From: Wenzhouxiangella sediminis
GTDB lineage: Bacteria > Pseudomonadota > Gammaproteobacteria > Xanthomonadales > Wenzhouxiangellaceae
DNA: 64,000 nt
NCBI RefSeq assembly: GCF_003410055.1
Contig: NZ_QUZK01000047.1
Coordinates: 26,559 to 90,558 of the forward strand
Direction of reading: 5' to 3'
Positions 26,902-35,477 of this stretch are shown here, one piece after another. Each line of letters begins with the position of its first letter. Position 1 is the first letter of the stretch. The notes under the pieces are model-generated. The model did no database searches. It saw nothing but the letters and a program-made list of their open reading frames with translations, and was not told the origin of the DNA. The position numbers were made by a program, and so were the translations under genes.

Positions 26902-27040
26902 ACACCCGATGGGCCAGCGGACAGGTCTGCGCCAGCGGTGCGAGGCTGTGGATACGGGACAGCGAGTCTGAGGACGGCGATTAACGCTGGTAGCCAGCAC
27001 TGGGCGCCCCGGGTGGTCTGAGCCTTGCCGCTGATGAAGG
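26902..27040 (+). pseudogene. Remnant of a second HNH gene 3' end
   Basis: This stretch aligns base for base with 25602-25745 in the HNH gene. It encodes RWASGQVCASGARLWIRDSE against RWAYEQGCASGARLWVRDSE in the intact gene, then in-frame stops, then ALGAPGGLSLAADE against ALAAPSALRLAAED. Only the C-terminal part is left. It is in the same orientation as the intact gene. Confidence 0.8.
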
Positions 27041-27087
27041 ACCTCCCGAATATCGCCGACAGGCGACGATCCCGAACCAACAGCAAG

Positions 27088-27210
27088 TCATTGACATCGA
27101 GTGAATGCTTCCATCCAGTTCAACGTCGTCCACAACGTCTGGCCCTCTGCCGCCAGCATATGTTCGAACCGGTCCAGCGCGGCAGGCTGCCAGATTGGAA
27201 GCGCCGTTGT
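27088..27210 (-). pseudogene. Possible C-terminal gene fragment
   Basis: A 40-codon open stretch with protein-like composition (LPIWQPAALDRFEHMLAAEG, then QTLWTTLNWMEAF) ending in TGA. It has no start codon at its upstream end, which is closed by a stop at 27211. I do not recognise it. The rest of 26867-27599 apart from the HNH remnant and the terminator shows no gene. Confidence 0.3.
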
Positions 27211-27307
27211 TCACGACTACGACAGGCCCCGAAGCTTTCGCCGGCGATTGCCTTGCGCCAGGCAAAATGTTCACGTAGATTAAGGCGCAATAGACCCGCC
27301 AAGCCTC

Positions 27308-27348
27308 TGTGGACTTCGGTCCGCACGCTTAAATCGCGCGGGTTTTTT
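27308..27348 (+). terminator. Overlapping hairpins with T-run (terminator/attenuator)
   Basis: A UUCG-capped stem, TGTGGAC-TTCG-GTCCGCA (27308-27325), overlaps a second stem, CCG(CA)CGC-TTAAATC-GCGCGG (27321-27341), which is followed by TTTTTT (27343-27348). The two stems exclude each other, as in an attenuator; the second alone is an intrinsic terminator. It lies 312 bases before the first gene of the defence array. Confidence 0.45.
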
Positions 27349-27599
27349 ATTGCCGGTAGCAAGCCGCCGGGTTCTCCTGGAGCTTCCCAAGTACTTCAGG
27401 TCTCATTCGGCTGAATTCAGCTCCTGCCTGGACAGTGACTACTGCCTGGACGCCGCGCTATGCGTGCTCACCGCAGTCGATTTTCTCAGCGGAACCTGCC
27501 CATCACCAACTACCGCAGATCGTGCTGCCCGAGAGGAGTGGGCCTGGTTCAAGGTTGATTGTTCCGCGCCACACGGGCGATGATGGGACTCACCAGAGT

Positions 27600-27616
27600 T
27601 TCTCAAAATTTGAGAA
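27600..27616 (+). promoter_or_regulatory. Perfect dyad upstream of the defence array
   Basis: TTCTCAAA-A-TTTGAGAA is a perfect 8-base inverted repeat 43 bases upstream of the HNH gene start. It is in non-coding sequence and is a likely operator for the array that follows; no cognate regulator is adjacent. Confidence 0.6.
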
Positions 27617-27659
27617 TCCAATCGGTAGTGTGGTGGGTCTGGAAGTTTGGCAAGGGGTA

Positions 27660-28529
27660 ATGAAAGGCGTATTCACCACAAGAGTCGTCCCGGAATATGA
27701 CGACCTGCCGGAACGGCACTATCACTTCCCGCGCACCTACCTACGCCAGGTGGAGCGCTGTATCGGCGACTGGGTGGTCTACTACGAGCCACGACGATCC
27801 AGCGGCCATCAGCCCGGCGGCCGTCAGGTCTACTTCGCCACGGCTATGGTTACCGGCGTCCGGCAGGACCCACACCGGCCCAATCACTACTACGCCGACG
27901 TTCAGGGCTACTTCGAGTTCCCCGATCCCGTCCCGTTCCGTGACGGGCCGCACTACTATGAATCATTGCTCCGCCGCCCCGACGGTGCCACCAATAAGGG
28001 GGCTTTCGGCCGGGCTGTGCGAGGACTACCGGACGACGAATTCTGGGCCATTCTCCAAGCGGGCATCGCCTCGGACGTGTTCGATGAGGAGGCCGACAAC
28101 CTCGTTGCCCAGCCCCCGCCCGAGCGAACCACCGTCGAAACCTTCCTCAACCGAAAGGTCCGCGATCCGTCATTTCGCCGTCTGGTCCGCCAGGCCTACG
28201 ACCTGCGCTGCGCCGTATCCGGCCTTCGCCTGGTCAACGGCGGCGGGCGCCCCGAAGTCCAGGCGGCCCACATCATGCCGGTCGAGCACGACGGCCCGGA
28301 CACCGTTCGAAACGGCGTCGCCCTGTCTGGTACAGTTCACTGGATGTTCGACCGGGGGCTCATCAGTTTTGGCGACGATGGCAGTATTCTCACCTCCCCG
28401 CACGGTCTGCCGGACGATATGGACCGGCTGATTCGGCCCGAGCGGCGGCTGCTAACTCCCGATCACCCGGCTTTCCGCCCGCATCCGGGCTATTTGGCGT
28501 GGCACCGCGACCATGTCTACAAGCGATAG
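27660..28529 (+). CDS. HNH endonuclease (HNH_2 type), restriction-like
   Basis: A 289-residue protein starting at the ATG at 27660, with AAGGGG seven bases upstream. The N-terminal half (VVPEYDDLPERHYHFPRTYL, DWVVYYEPRR) resembles the specificity-like domain seen in HNH restriction proteins. The C-terminal HNH_2 domain has CAVSGLRLVNGGGRPEVQAA, then HIMPVEHDGPDTVRNGVALS and HWMFDRGLISFGDDG, with the first H, N and last H intact. It precedes the Res-type helicase by five bases and opens the long defence array. It may be an added nuclease for that restriction system or a separate element. Confidence 0.82.
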   Translation: MKGVFTTRVVPEYDDLPERHYHFPRTYLRQVERCIGDWVVYYEPRRSSGHQPGGRQVYFATAMVTGVRQDPHRPNHYYADVQGYFEFPDPVPFRDGPHYYESLLRRPDGATNKGAFGRAVRGLPDDEFWAILQAGIASDVFDEEADNLVAQPPPERTTVETFLNRKVRDPSFRRLVRQAYDLRCAVSGLRLVNGGGRPEVQAAHIMPVEHDGPDTVRNGVALSGTVHWMFDRGLISFGDDGSILTSPHGLPDDMDRLIRPERRLLTPDHPAFRPHPGYLAWHRDHVYKR

Positions 28530-28534
28530 AGGCC

Positions 28535-31500
28535 ATGAGCGAAGAATTCTTCAAGAAACCCATCCTGAACTCGCCGTATGACTATCCCGGTCGCCATTGG
28601 GAGCTTGACGACAGCGGCCAGCCAACTCACAACATAAAGGAGTCACGGCGCCGCGCCGATTTCGTCACCCCCATCCCTCGCGCAAAGCGCCAGTCCGGCG
28701 GTCAGCAGGACCTGGATATCGAGTCCATATCGGACGATCAGGACCTCTACGCTAATGCCACGATCATCAATGCCTTGCGCGATGAAGTGGATCGCTGGCG
28801 ACAGCTTCCCAATCCCTCCGATTGGAAAGTAACTCCTGAAACACAGCGTCTGCTGCAGCACTGGCGCCACCACAAGTTCAGCGGCATCCGCCCCTTTTTC
28901 TGCCAGGTTGAGGCGGCCGAAACCGCGATCTGGCTAAGCGAGGTTGCCCCCAAGATGGGCAAATCCGGCGCGCGGTTCCTCGACCACCTGAAAGACGCCA
29001 ACAATGCTGCCAATCCCGACCTCAGCCGCCTGGCGCTCAAATTGGCCACGGGCGCCGGCAAGACCACGGTCATGGCCATGCTCATTGCCTGGCAGTGCAT
29101 CAACAGCGTCCGCCACCCCACCAGCACGCGCTTTACCCGCGGGTTTTTGATTGTGACGCCGGGCATCACCATCCGGGACCGCCTGCAGGTCCTCCAGCCC
29201 AACGACCCCTACAGCTACTACCGCAGCCGCGAACTCGTGCCCAACGACATGCTGGATGAGCTCAACAAGGCGCGAATCGTAATTACCAATTACCACGCCT
29301 TCAAGCTGCGAGAGCGCATGGACTTGTCCAAGGGCGGCCGGCAGCTGCTCCAAGGGCGTGGAGGGGATCCACTGCAGACGCAGGAGTCCGAGGGCCAGAT
29401 GCTGCAGCGGGTCATGCCCGAACTGATGGGCATGAAAAACATCATGGCCATGAACGACGAGGCGCACCACTGCTATCGGGAAAAGCCGGGCGACGGCGAC
29501 GAAGACAGGCTCAAGGGCGACGAGCGCAAGGAGGCTGAGAAGAACCTCGAAGCAGCCCGGCTGTGGATCAACGGGCTCGAAGCGGTCAATCGGAAGTTGG
29601 GGATCAGCCGTGTGATGGATCTGTCCGCAACGCCGTTCTTCCTCAAGGGCTCCGGGTATGTCGAGGGCACGCTTTTCCCTTGGACGATGAGCGACTTCTC
29701 GCTCATGGACGCCATCGAGTGCGGCATTGTCAAACTGCCGCGTGTCCCGGTTGCCGACAACATTCCCACCGATGACATGCCCAAGTTCCGCAACCTGTGG
29801 GAACACATTGGCACCAAGATGCCCAAGAAGGGCCGCGGCAAGGCGAAAACGCTGGACCCACAGAGCCTTCCCGACCTACTCAAGTCGGCCCTGGATGCGC
29901 TCTACGGCCACTACGCTAGCACCTATCAGCTTTGGCAACGCGAAGGCGTCAACGTCCCGCCGTGCTTCATCATCGTATGCAACAACACCGCCACGTCAAA
30001 GCTCGTATACGACTACATCGCCGGTTACGAAAAAGAAAATGAAGATGGCACGATAACCATCCAAGAGGGCCATCTTGAACTGTTTCGCAACTACGACGAA
30101 TACGGCGAACCCCTGGCGCGTCCTCGCACCCTGCTGATCGACAGCGAACAGCTCGAATCGGGAGATGCACTGGATCTGAAGTTTCGCAAGATGGCGGCAG
30201 ACGAAATCGAGCGGTTCAAGGAAGAAATCAGAGAGCGCACCAAGGATCAGCGAGCGGCGGACAACCTCACTGACGCCGATCTGCTGCGAGAGGTTATGAA
30301 CACCGTCGGTAAGGAAGGCCGCCTGGGTGAATCCATCCGATGCGTGGTGTCAGTATCAATGCTCACCGAGGGTTGGGACGCCAATACGGTCACCCACGTG
30401 CTAGGCGTACGCGCCTTTGGCACCCAGCTGCTGTGCGAACAGGTTATCGGCCGCGCACTGCGGCGTCAGTCCTATGATCTCAACGAGGACGACCGCTTCA
30501 ATGTCGAATACGCGGATGTGCTGGGTATACCCTTTGATTTCACAGCCAAGCCGGTGGTCGCGCCGCCTCAGCCGCCCCGTGAAACCATCCAGGTTCGCGC
30601 CGTGCGCCCCGAACGCGATCACCTCGAAATCCGCTTCCCGCGTGTCGAGGGCTATCGCACTGAATTGCCAGGAGAGCGCCTCGTGGCTGAATTCACCGAA
30701 GACTCGAAGATGGTGATTACGCCTGCTGACGTCGGCCCGACCAAAACCCGTAATGAGGGCATCATCGGAGAGGGCATCGACCTGGATCTCAAGCACCTCA
30801 AGGACATGCGCAAATCCACGCTGGTCTATCATCTGACCGAGCGTTTGCTCATGACCAAGTGGCGCGATCCGGGCGATGAGCCGGAGCTGCACCTATTCGG
30901 CCAGCTCAAGCGAATCACCCGCCAATGGCTGGACCAGTGCCTGGAATGCAAGGGCGGCACCTATCCGGCCCAGCTTATGTATCAGGATCTAGCCGAGCGC
31001 GCCTGCGTGCGCATCACCAACGCCATCACGCGCCATGAACTCAAAAAGGACGGTAGCCTGGTACGCGTCGTGCTCGATCCCTACAACCCGGAAGAAACCA
31101 CCAGCCACGTTAATTTCAACACATCCAGCACTGAGCGCTGGGCAACAAGCCCTGAACGCTGCCACGTCAACTTCGCCATCCTCGATTCCGGCTGGGAAGG
31201 CGAATTCTGCCGCGTGCTTGAATCCCATCCGCGCGTGCTCCGGTACGTCAAGAATCACAACCTCGGTCTGGAAGTGCCGTATCGCTGCGGCTCGGAAAGC
31301 CGCACCTATATCCCCGATTTCATCGTCGACATCGACGACGGCCGAGGCGAGGACGATCCGCTCCATCTGATTGTGGAAATCAAGGGCTTCCGTGGTGAGG
31401 ACGTCAAAGACAAGCACACAACCATGGAGAATTACTGGATTCCCGGGGTGAACAACCTGGGCCGCTTCGGTCGCTGGGATTTCGTCGAACTCAGCGACGT

Positions 31501-31588
31501 CTGGGAGATGGAATCCGATCTTGCCGACAAGCTGGAGCAGGAAGTGGACGAAATAATTCAGGCCAAATCGCGGGAGATTCCGGCGTGA
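28535..31588 (+). CDS. Type III restriction-like Res: SF2 helicase + PD-(D/E)XK nuclease
   Basis: A 1017-residue restriction subunit. Helicase motifs: Walker A ATGAGKTT (171-178), DEAH box NDEAHHC (DEAH 298-301), motif III LSATPFF, motif V SMLTEGWDANTVTHVLGVRA and motif VI QVIGRALRR. The C-terminus carries a PD-(D/E)XK nuclease: YIPDFIVDIDDG then HLIVEIKGFRGED, with Asp and ExK in place. Type III Res proteins translocate or slide on DNA and cut with Mod. The partner Mod lies downstream, but an NYN gene stands between them, which is not the usual order. The gene is five bases after the HNH gene. Confidence 0.88.
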   Translation: MSEEFFKKPILNSPYDYPGRHWELDDSGQPTHNIKESRRRADFVTPIPRAKRQSGGQQDLDIESISDDQDLYANATIINALRDEVDRWRQLPNPSDWKVTPETQRLLQHWRHHKFSGIRPFFCQVEAAETAIWLSEVAPKMGKSGARFLDHLKDANNAANPDLSRLALKLATGAGKTTVMAMLIAWQCINSVRHPTSTRFTRGFLIVTPGITIRDRLQVLQPNDPYSYYRSRELVPNDMLDELNKARIVITNYHAFKLRERMDLSKGGRQLLQGRGGDPLQTQESEGQMLQRVMPELMGMKNIMAMNDEAHHCYREKPGDGDEDRLKGDERKEAEKNLEAARLWINGLEAVNRKLGISRVMDLSATPFFLKGSGYVEGTLFPWTMSDFSLMDAIECGIVKLPRVPVADNIPTDDMPKFRNLWEHIGTKMPKKGRGKAKTLDPQSLPDLLKSALDALYGHYASTYQLWQREGVNVPPCFIIVCNNTATSKLVYDYIAGYEKENEDGTITIQEGHLELFRNYDEYGEPLARPRTLLIDSEQLESGDALDLKFRKMAADEIERFKEEIRERTKDQRAADNLTDADLLREVMNTVGKEGRLGESIRCVVSVSMLTEGWDANTVTHVLGVRAFGTQLLCEQVIGRALRRQSYDLNEDDRFNVEYADVLGIPFDFTAKPVVAPPQPPRETIQVRAVRPERDHLEIRFPRVEGYRTELPGERLVAEFTEDSKMVITPADVGPTKTRNEGIIGEGIDLDLKHLKDMRKSTLVYHLTERLLMTKWRDPGDEPELHLFGQLKRITRQWLDQCLECKGGTYPAQLMYQDLAERACVRITNAITRHELKKDGSLVRVVLDPYNPEETTSHVNFNTSSTERWATSPERCHVNFAILDSGWEGEFCRVLESHPRVLRYVKNHNLGLEVPYRCGSESRTYIPDFIVDIDDGRGEDDPLHLIVEIKGFRGEDVKDKHTTMENYWIPGVNNLGRFGRWDFVELSDVWEMESDLADKLEQEVDEIIQAKSREIPA

Positions 31589-31628
31589 TCGCCACAGATC
31601 GGCGCCGGAATCCTAGCGCCCGTCTGCG

Positions 31629-31667
31629 GTCAACCACGGTTGACGCCGTACACGTTTTGTGTAAAAT
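31629..31667 (+). promoter_or_regulatory. Internal sigma70 promoter with dyad, upstream of NYN gene
   Basis: TTGACG (31640-31645), a 16-base spacer and TAAAAT (31662-31667) match the sigma70 consensus in five of six bases each. GTCAAC-CACG-GTTGAC (31629-31644) is a perfect dyad overlapping the -35 box. This gives the NYN-Mod part its own controlled promoter inside the array. Confidence 0.68.
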
Positions 31668-31720
31668 TCGTTCCACATCCGCCCCTTGGCAGTACGCCCG
31701 CTCACCCATCCAGAGCGTGT

Positions 31721-31746
31721 GCCGAACCCTCGGGGCTTTTCTTTTT
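31721..31746 (+). terminator. Weak hairpin and T-rich run in NYN leader
   Basis: CCGA-ACCC-TCGG (31722-31733) followed by GGC and then TTTTCTTTTT lies between the promoter and the NYN start. The stem is short, so efficiency is doubtful; it could attenuate transcription in the roughly 90-base leader. Confidence 0.35.
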
Positions 31747-31760
31747 CTGGGGGGCGCCCC

Positions 31761-32558
31761 ATGCGGATGAGGCGCATCGCAATCCTGATCGACGGCGGCT
31801 ATTTCCTCAAGCGGCTGCCCAAGCTCGTTGCGCCCCAGTTCTGCTCCACGCCCCAGCAGATCGCCGATTCGGCCCGCTACCTCTGCAAGCGGCACGTTCA
31901 GCGCCTGGTCGGCCTTGACGCGGATGCTGACGAAGACGGCCGCTGGCTCGACCACGTCTACCGGCTGTTCTACTACGACGCCACGCCATTTGACGGCAAG
32001 AGCCACCACCCACTGAAGAACCAGCCGATCGATTTCGGGAAGTCGGAGGTCGCTAAGTCCCGCCGCGAGCTCTTTACGCAGCTCCGCCGGAAGCGCAAAT
32101 TTGCCCTCCGGCTCGGCCACGTCAACAAGGAATCCAATTGGCAGATTGACCCCCGGCTAACCAAAGATCTGATCAAGATCCGTAAGTGGGCAGATCACAT
32201 CCAGGCCATTCTGGATCATCCCGAGGCACCCCCTGAGCTGCCCGAGAACGAGAGCCGAGAGTTCCAGAATCTAATAGAGCGCTGGCAGGCCCTAGAAGAG
32301 CGCAACGTCCGAATCGGTCTTCGGCAGAAAGGCGTTGACATGCGCATCGGCCTGGATATCGCCTCGATCACCCTTAAGCAACAGGCCGATACCATGATCC
32401 TGGTCACCGGCGATAGCGACTTTGTGCCGGCTGCCAAACTGGCGCGACGCGAGGGGATTGAGTTTCTGCTGGACCCGCTATGGCAGAAAGTCAGCGACCA
32501 GCTCTACGAGCACGTAGACGGAATCATCTCCATTTACTCGCAACCCGAATCCACTTAA
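31761..32558 (+). CDS. NYN/PIN-like nuclease-domain protein
   Basis: A 265-residue NYN-domain protein. Acidic residues of the PIN-like active site are visible in RRIAILIDGGYFLKRLPKL (first Asp), GLDIASITLKQQADTMILVT and GDSDFVPAAKLARREGIEF (last Asp pair), the LabA/NYN pattern. These are metal-dependent, usually RNA-cutting, folds. The ATG at 31761 is preferred over upstream frames because those run through the leader. It sits between Res and Mod on the same strand and has its own promoter, so it may be an effector or guard of the restriction system. Confidence 0.8.
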   Translation: MRMRRIAILIDGGYFLKRLPKLVAPQFCSTPQQIADSARYLCKRHVQRLVGLDADADEDGRWLDHVYRLFYYDATPFDGKSHHPLKNQPIDFGKSEVAKSRRELFTQLRRKRKFALRLGHVNKESNWQIDPRLTKDLIKIRKWADHIQAILDHPEAPPELPENESREFQNLIERWQALEERNVRIGLRQKGVDMRIGLDIASITLKQQADTMILVTGDSDFVPAAKLARREGIEFLLDPLWQKVSDQLYEHVDGIISIYSQPEST

Positions 32559-32585
32559 CTAGCTTTAGTCAGGCAAACATTTCAT

Positions 32586-35456
32586 ATGGCAGGAAAGAAG
32601 AAGTCCAAAGTGAAAAAGTCCGTCGAGGCTATCAAACACGACGAGGCCAATCGCGTCAATATCCCGACGGCCGAGTACCAGTCCGTCATGGCCGACGAGG
32701 ACAAAACGCCGATCCAAGTCGCCTACGATCGCCGCAACCGGGATCTGGACCCGCAACTAGTCTGGCGCGGCAAGGACCAGCAGAACTGGACAGACCTGGT
32801 AGTCAATGCCCCGCCGCTCTACATCCAGGAGAAGATCCACCCCAAAGTCCTGATCGATGACCTGGTGCAGCGCAGCCAGGAGAACGAAGCGGAGGATGCA
32901 GACCAGACGGATTTGTTTGCAGACTTCAACGGCCTGCCCGACGAAGACGCCCGCACCGAGTTCTACCAGCACGCAAGCCGCTGGCAGAACCGAATGATTC
33001 TGGGTGATTCGTTGCAGGTCATGGCCTCACTGGCCGAACGTGAGGGTCTCAGAGGAAAAGTCCAGTGCATCTACATTGATCCGCCCTACGGGATCAAGTT
33101 CAACTCCAACTTCCAGTGGTCAACTACTAGCCGGGCTGTCCAAGACGGAAAGCCTGATCAAATAACCCGTGAGCCGGAACAGGTCAAAGCCTTTCGCGAT
33201 ACTTGGCGTGATGGAATCCATTCGTATCTGACTTACCTTCGTGACCGTTTGACCGTTGCACGAGATTTGCTAACGGAATCAGGCTCCATCTTTGTGCAGA
33301 TTGGCGATGAGAATGTGCATCGAGTTAGGGCTTTAATGGATGAAATTCTTGGGGATGAGAATTTTGTCGCAAACATCTATTTTCGAAAGACCGGCGGTCA
33401 CAGCGACGACAATATTGGTTCCGCGCTCGACATTATTCTCTGGTATTCAAAGAAGTCGAAAGCCTTTAAATTTAGGAAGTTGTTCTCTTTGGAGGAGTTG
33501 CCGCCAATAGACGAAAAATATTATGTGAACGTCTTGACGCCTGACGGAAATCGGCGCCGAATGACACTGGACGAGCGCCTTCGGAAAAAGGCCCTCCCGG
33601 ATGGGTCTGAGGTATTCAGATATGGACCAATAACCGGTCAGGGAGCATCTCAAAATGACGAAGACATGCAGTTTCGAGGGCGGATTTTTCCTAAGAAAAA
33701 GAATCGACATTGGTCCACAAGCAATCACGGAATGTATCGAGTTGCAAAAACTGGACGGCTCTTAACGATTGGTAATGATCTAGCGTTCGACCTACGCTGG
33801 AAAGAGGTTCCTAAGAACCTCGGAAACGTTTGGCAAGATACACAGTCCGGTGGCTTTGGTTCTGAGAAGGTGTACGTAGTAGAAACTACGCCAACTGTTA
33901 TAGAGCGCTGCGTTTTGATGACAACAGATCCCGGCGACCTGGTGCTAGATCCAACGTGCGGATCAGGAACGACAGCGCATGTTGCTGAACAGTGGGGCCG
34001 GCGTTGGGTCGCCATTGATACTTCCCGTGTGGCACTGGCGTTGGCCCGCGCCCGCATCATGGGTTCTCGTTACCCGTTCTACTTGCTGGCCGACTCGCCG
34101 GAAGGCCAGAGCAAGGAGTCCGAACTTAGTCGAACCGCACCGTCTACCCAGCCCACGGGCGGCCGGATTAGTCACGGTTTTGTCTATCAGCGCGTACCGC
34201 ACATCACGCTCAAGGCTATCGCCGACAACACAGAAATCGATGTCATCTGGGAGCGATTTGAGGAAGACCTAGGGCCCCTTCGCGAAAGTCTGACGGAGGC
34301 TATACCCGCTCGCTGGCTGGATTCCTACCGCAACGAACAGCAACACACCGCCGACATGCCACAGGAAATCCAGGAGTGGGAGGTGCCGCGAGAGTATCCC
34401 GACGACTGGCCCGCGGCGACCAAGGAATTGCACGAACGGTTCTGGGAGTTGCTTACCGAACGCCAGAGGGAGATCGACGCTTCAATCGCCGCGCGCGCCG
34501 ATCAGAAATATCTTTACGACAAGCCCTACGAAGACAAGAGCAAGGTCCGAGTCGCCGGTCCCTTCACCGTCGAAAGCCTCTCGCCGCACCGGGTGCTGGG
34601 CGTCGACGAGGACGACGAGCTGATCGACCCGCTAGAAGACGACAAGGGTAAGTACGGCGAGGAACGCGATTTCGTCCAGATGATCCTGGAAAACCTTAAG
34701 ACCACCGGCGTCCAGCAGGCGCACAAGGAAGACCGGATCAGTTTCACCGCCCTTAAACCCTGGCCCGGTGACCTCATCTGCGCCGAAGGCCACTATATGG
34801 AAGGCGGCGAAGGCGGCGAAGGCGGCGAAGGCGGCAGCGAAAAGCGAGCCGCCATCTTCATCGGCCCGGAATTCGGCACCGTCTCCCGCCCCGACCTGGT
34901 CGCCGCCGCCCGCGAAGCCGCTGACGCCGGCTTCGATGTCTTGATCGCCTGCGCCTTCAACTACGAAGCCCACGCCTCCGAATTCCACAAACTCGGCCGA
35001 ATCCCGGTCCTCAAGGCCCGCATGAATGCGGACCTGCACATGGCCGAGGACCTCAAAAACACCGGCAAGGGCAACCTATTCGTCATCTTCGGCGAACCTG
35101 ATATCGATATCCTCGACGCCGAAGACGACCAGATCCAGGTCAAAGTCAATGGCGTCGATGTGTTCCACCCCAGCACCGGCGAAGTCCGCTCCGACGGCCC
35201 CGAAGGCATCGCCTGCTGGTTCGTCGACACCGACTACAACGAAGAAAGCTTCTTTGTCCGCCACGCTTACTTCCTCGGCGCCAACGACCCCTACAACGCC
35301 CTGAAAACCACCCTCAAGGCGGAAATCGACCAGGAAGCCTGGGAAACCCTACACAGCGACACCTCTCGCCCGTTCCCCAAGCCAGAATCCGGCCGCATCG
35401 CAGTCAAGGTCATTAACCACCTTGGTGATGAAGTGATGAAGGTGTTCAGGGTATGA
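32586..35456 (+). CDS. Type III-like DNA methyltransferase (Mod), beta-class
   Basis: A 956-residue site-specific DNA methyltransferase. The catalytic motif IV is YIDPPYGI (DPPY at 165-168) and precedes the AdoMet motif LDPTCGSGTTAHVAEQW (about 454-470), the beta-class order used by Type III Mod enzymes that methylate adenine. It is longer than usual for Mod, with a C-terminal region of about 450 residues holding an AAIFIGPEFGTVSRPDLVAA segment I do not recognise. The part between the two motifs (target recognition region, about 33.2-33.9 kb) is visibly AT-richer than both ends. A 9-base repeat near 34.8 kb gives a GGE-rich loop. Confidence 0.87.
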   Translation: MAGKKKSKVKKSVEAIKHDEANRVNIPTAEYQSVMADEDKTPIQVAYDRRNRDLDPQLVWRGKDQQNWTDLVVNAPPLYIQEKIHPKVLIDDLVQRSQENEAEDADQTDLFADFNGLPDEDARTEFYQHASRWQNRMILGDSLQVMASLAEREGLRGKVQCIYIDPPYGIKFNSNFQWSTTSRAVQDGKPDQITREPEQVKAFRDTWRDGIHSYLTYLRDRLTVARDLLTESGSIFVQIGDENVHRVRALMDEILGDENFVANIYFRKTGGHSDDNIGSALDIILWYSKKSKAFKFRKLFSLEELPPIDEKYYVNVLTPDGNRRRMTLDERLRKKALPDGSEVFRYGPITGQGASQNDEDMQFRGRIFPKKKNRHWSTSNHGMYRVAKTGRLLTIGNDLAFDLRWKEVPKNLGNVWQDTQSGGFGSEKVYVVETTPTVIERCVLMTTDPGDLVLDPTCGSGTTAHVAEQWGRRWVAIDTSRVALALARARIMGSRYPFYLLADSPEGQSKESELSRTAPSTQPTGGRISHGFVYQRVPHITLKAIADNTEIDVIWERFEEDLGPLRESLTEAIPARWLDSYRNEQQHTADMPQEIQEWEVPREYPDDWPAATKELHERFWELLTERQREIDASIAARADQKYLYDKPYEDKSKVRVAGPFTVESLSPHRVLGVDEDDELIDPLEDDKGKYGEERDFVQMILENLKTTGVQQAHKEDRISFTALKPWPGDLICAEGHYMEGGEGGEGGEGGSEKRAAIFIGPEFGTVSRPDLVAAAREAADAGFDVLIACAFNYEAHASEFHKLGRIPVLKARMNADLHMAEDLKNTGKGNLFVIFGEPDIDILDAEDDQIQVKVNGVDVFHPSTGEVRSDGPEGIACWFVDTDYNEESFFVRHAYFLGANDPYNALKTTLKAEIDQEAWETLHSDTSRPFPKPESGRIAVKVINHLGDEVMKVFRV
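34800..34835 (+). repeat. In-frame 9-base tandem repeat in mod
   Basis: Four exact copies of GAAGGCGGC encode a (EGG)4 stretch within Mod. Nine bases keep the frame, so slippage would change loop length, not switch the gene off. Confidence 0.9.
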
Positions 35457-35477
35457 TGGTCTCGCTAGGAGGACGCA

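Noticed and set aside
27100..27435. tRNA or att site in the gene-poor stretch
   Set aside because: No cloverleaf or CCA-type end could be drawn; only hairpins and gene fragments are seen.
28535..35456. Res/Mod as part of BREX or DISARM
   Set aside because: No PglZ, BrxC or DUF1998 helicase; motif order in Mod and the Res C-terminal nuclease fit Type III-like restriction.
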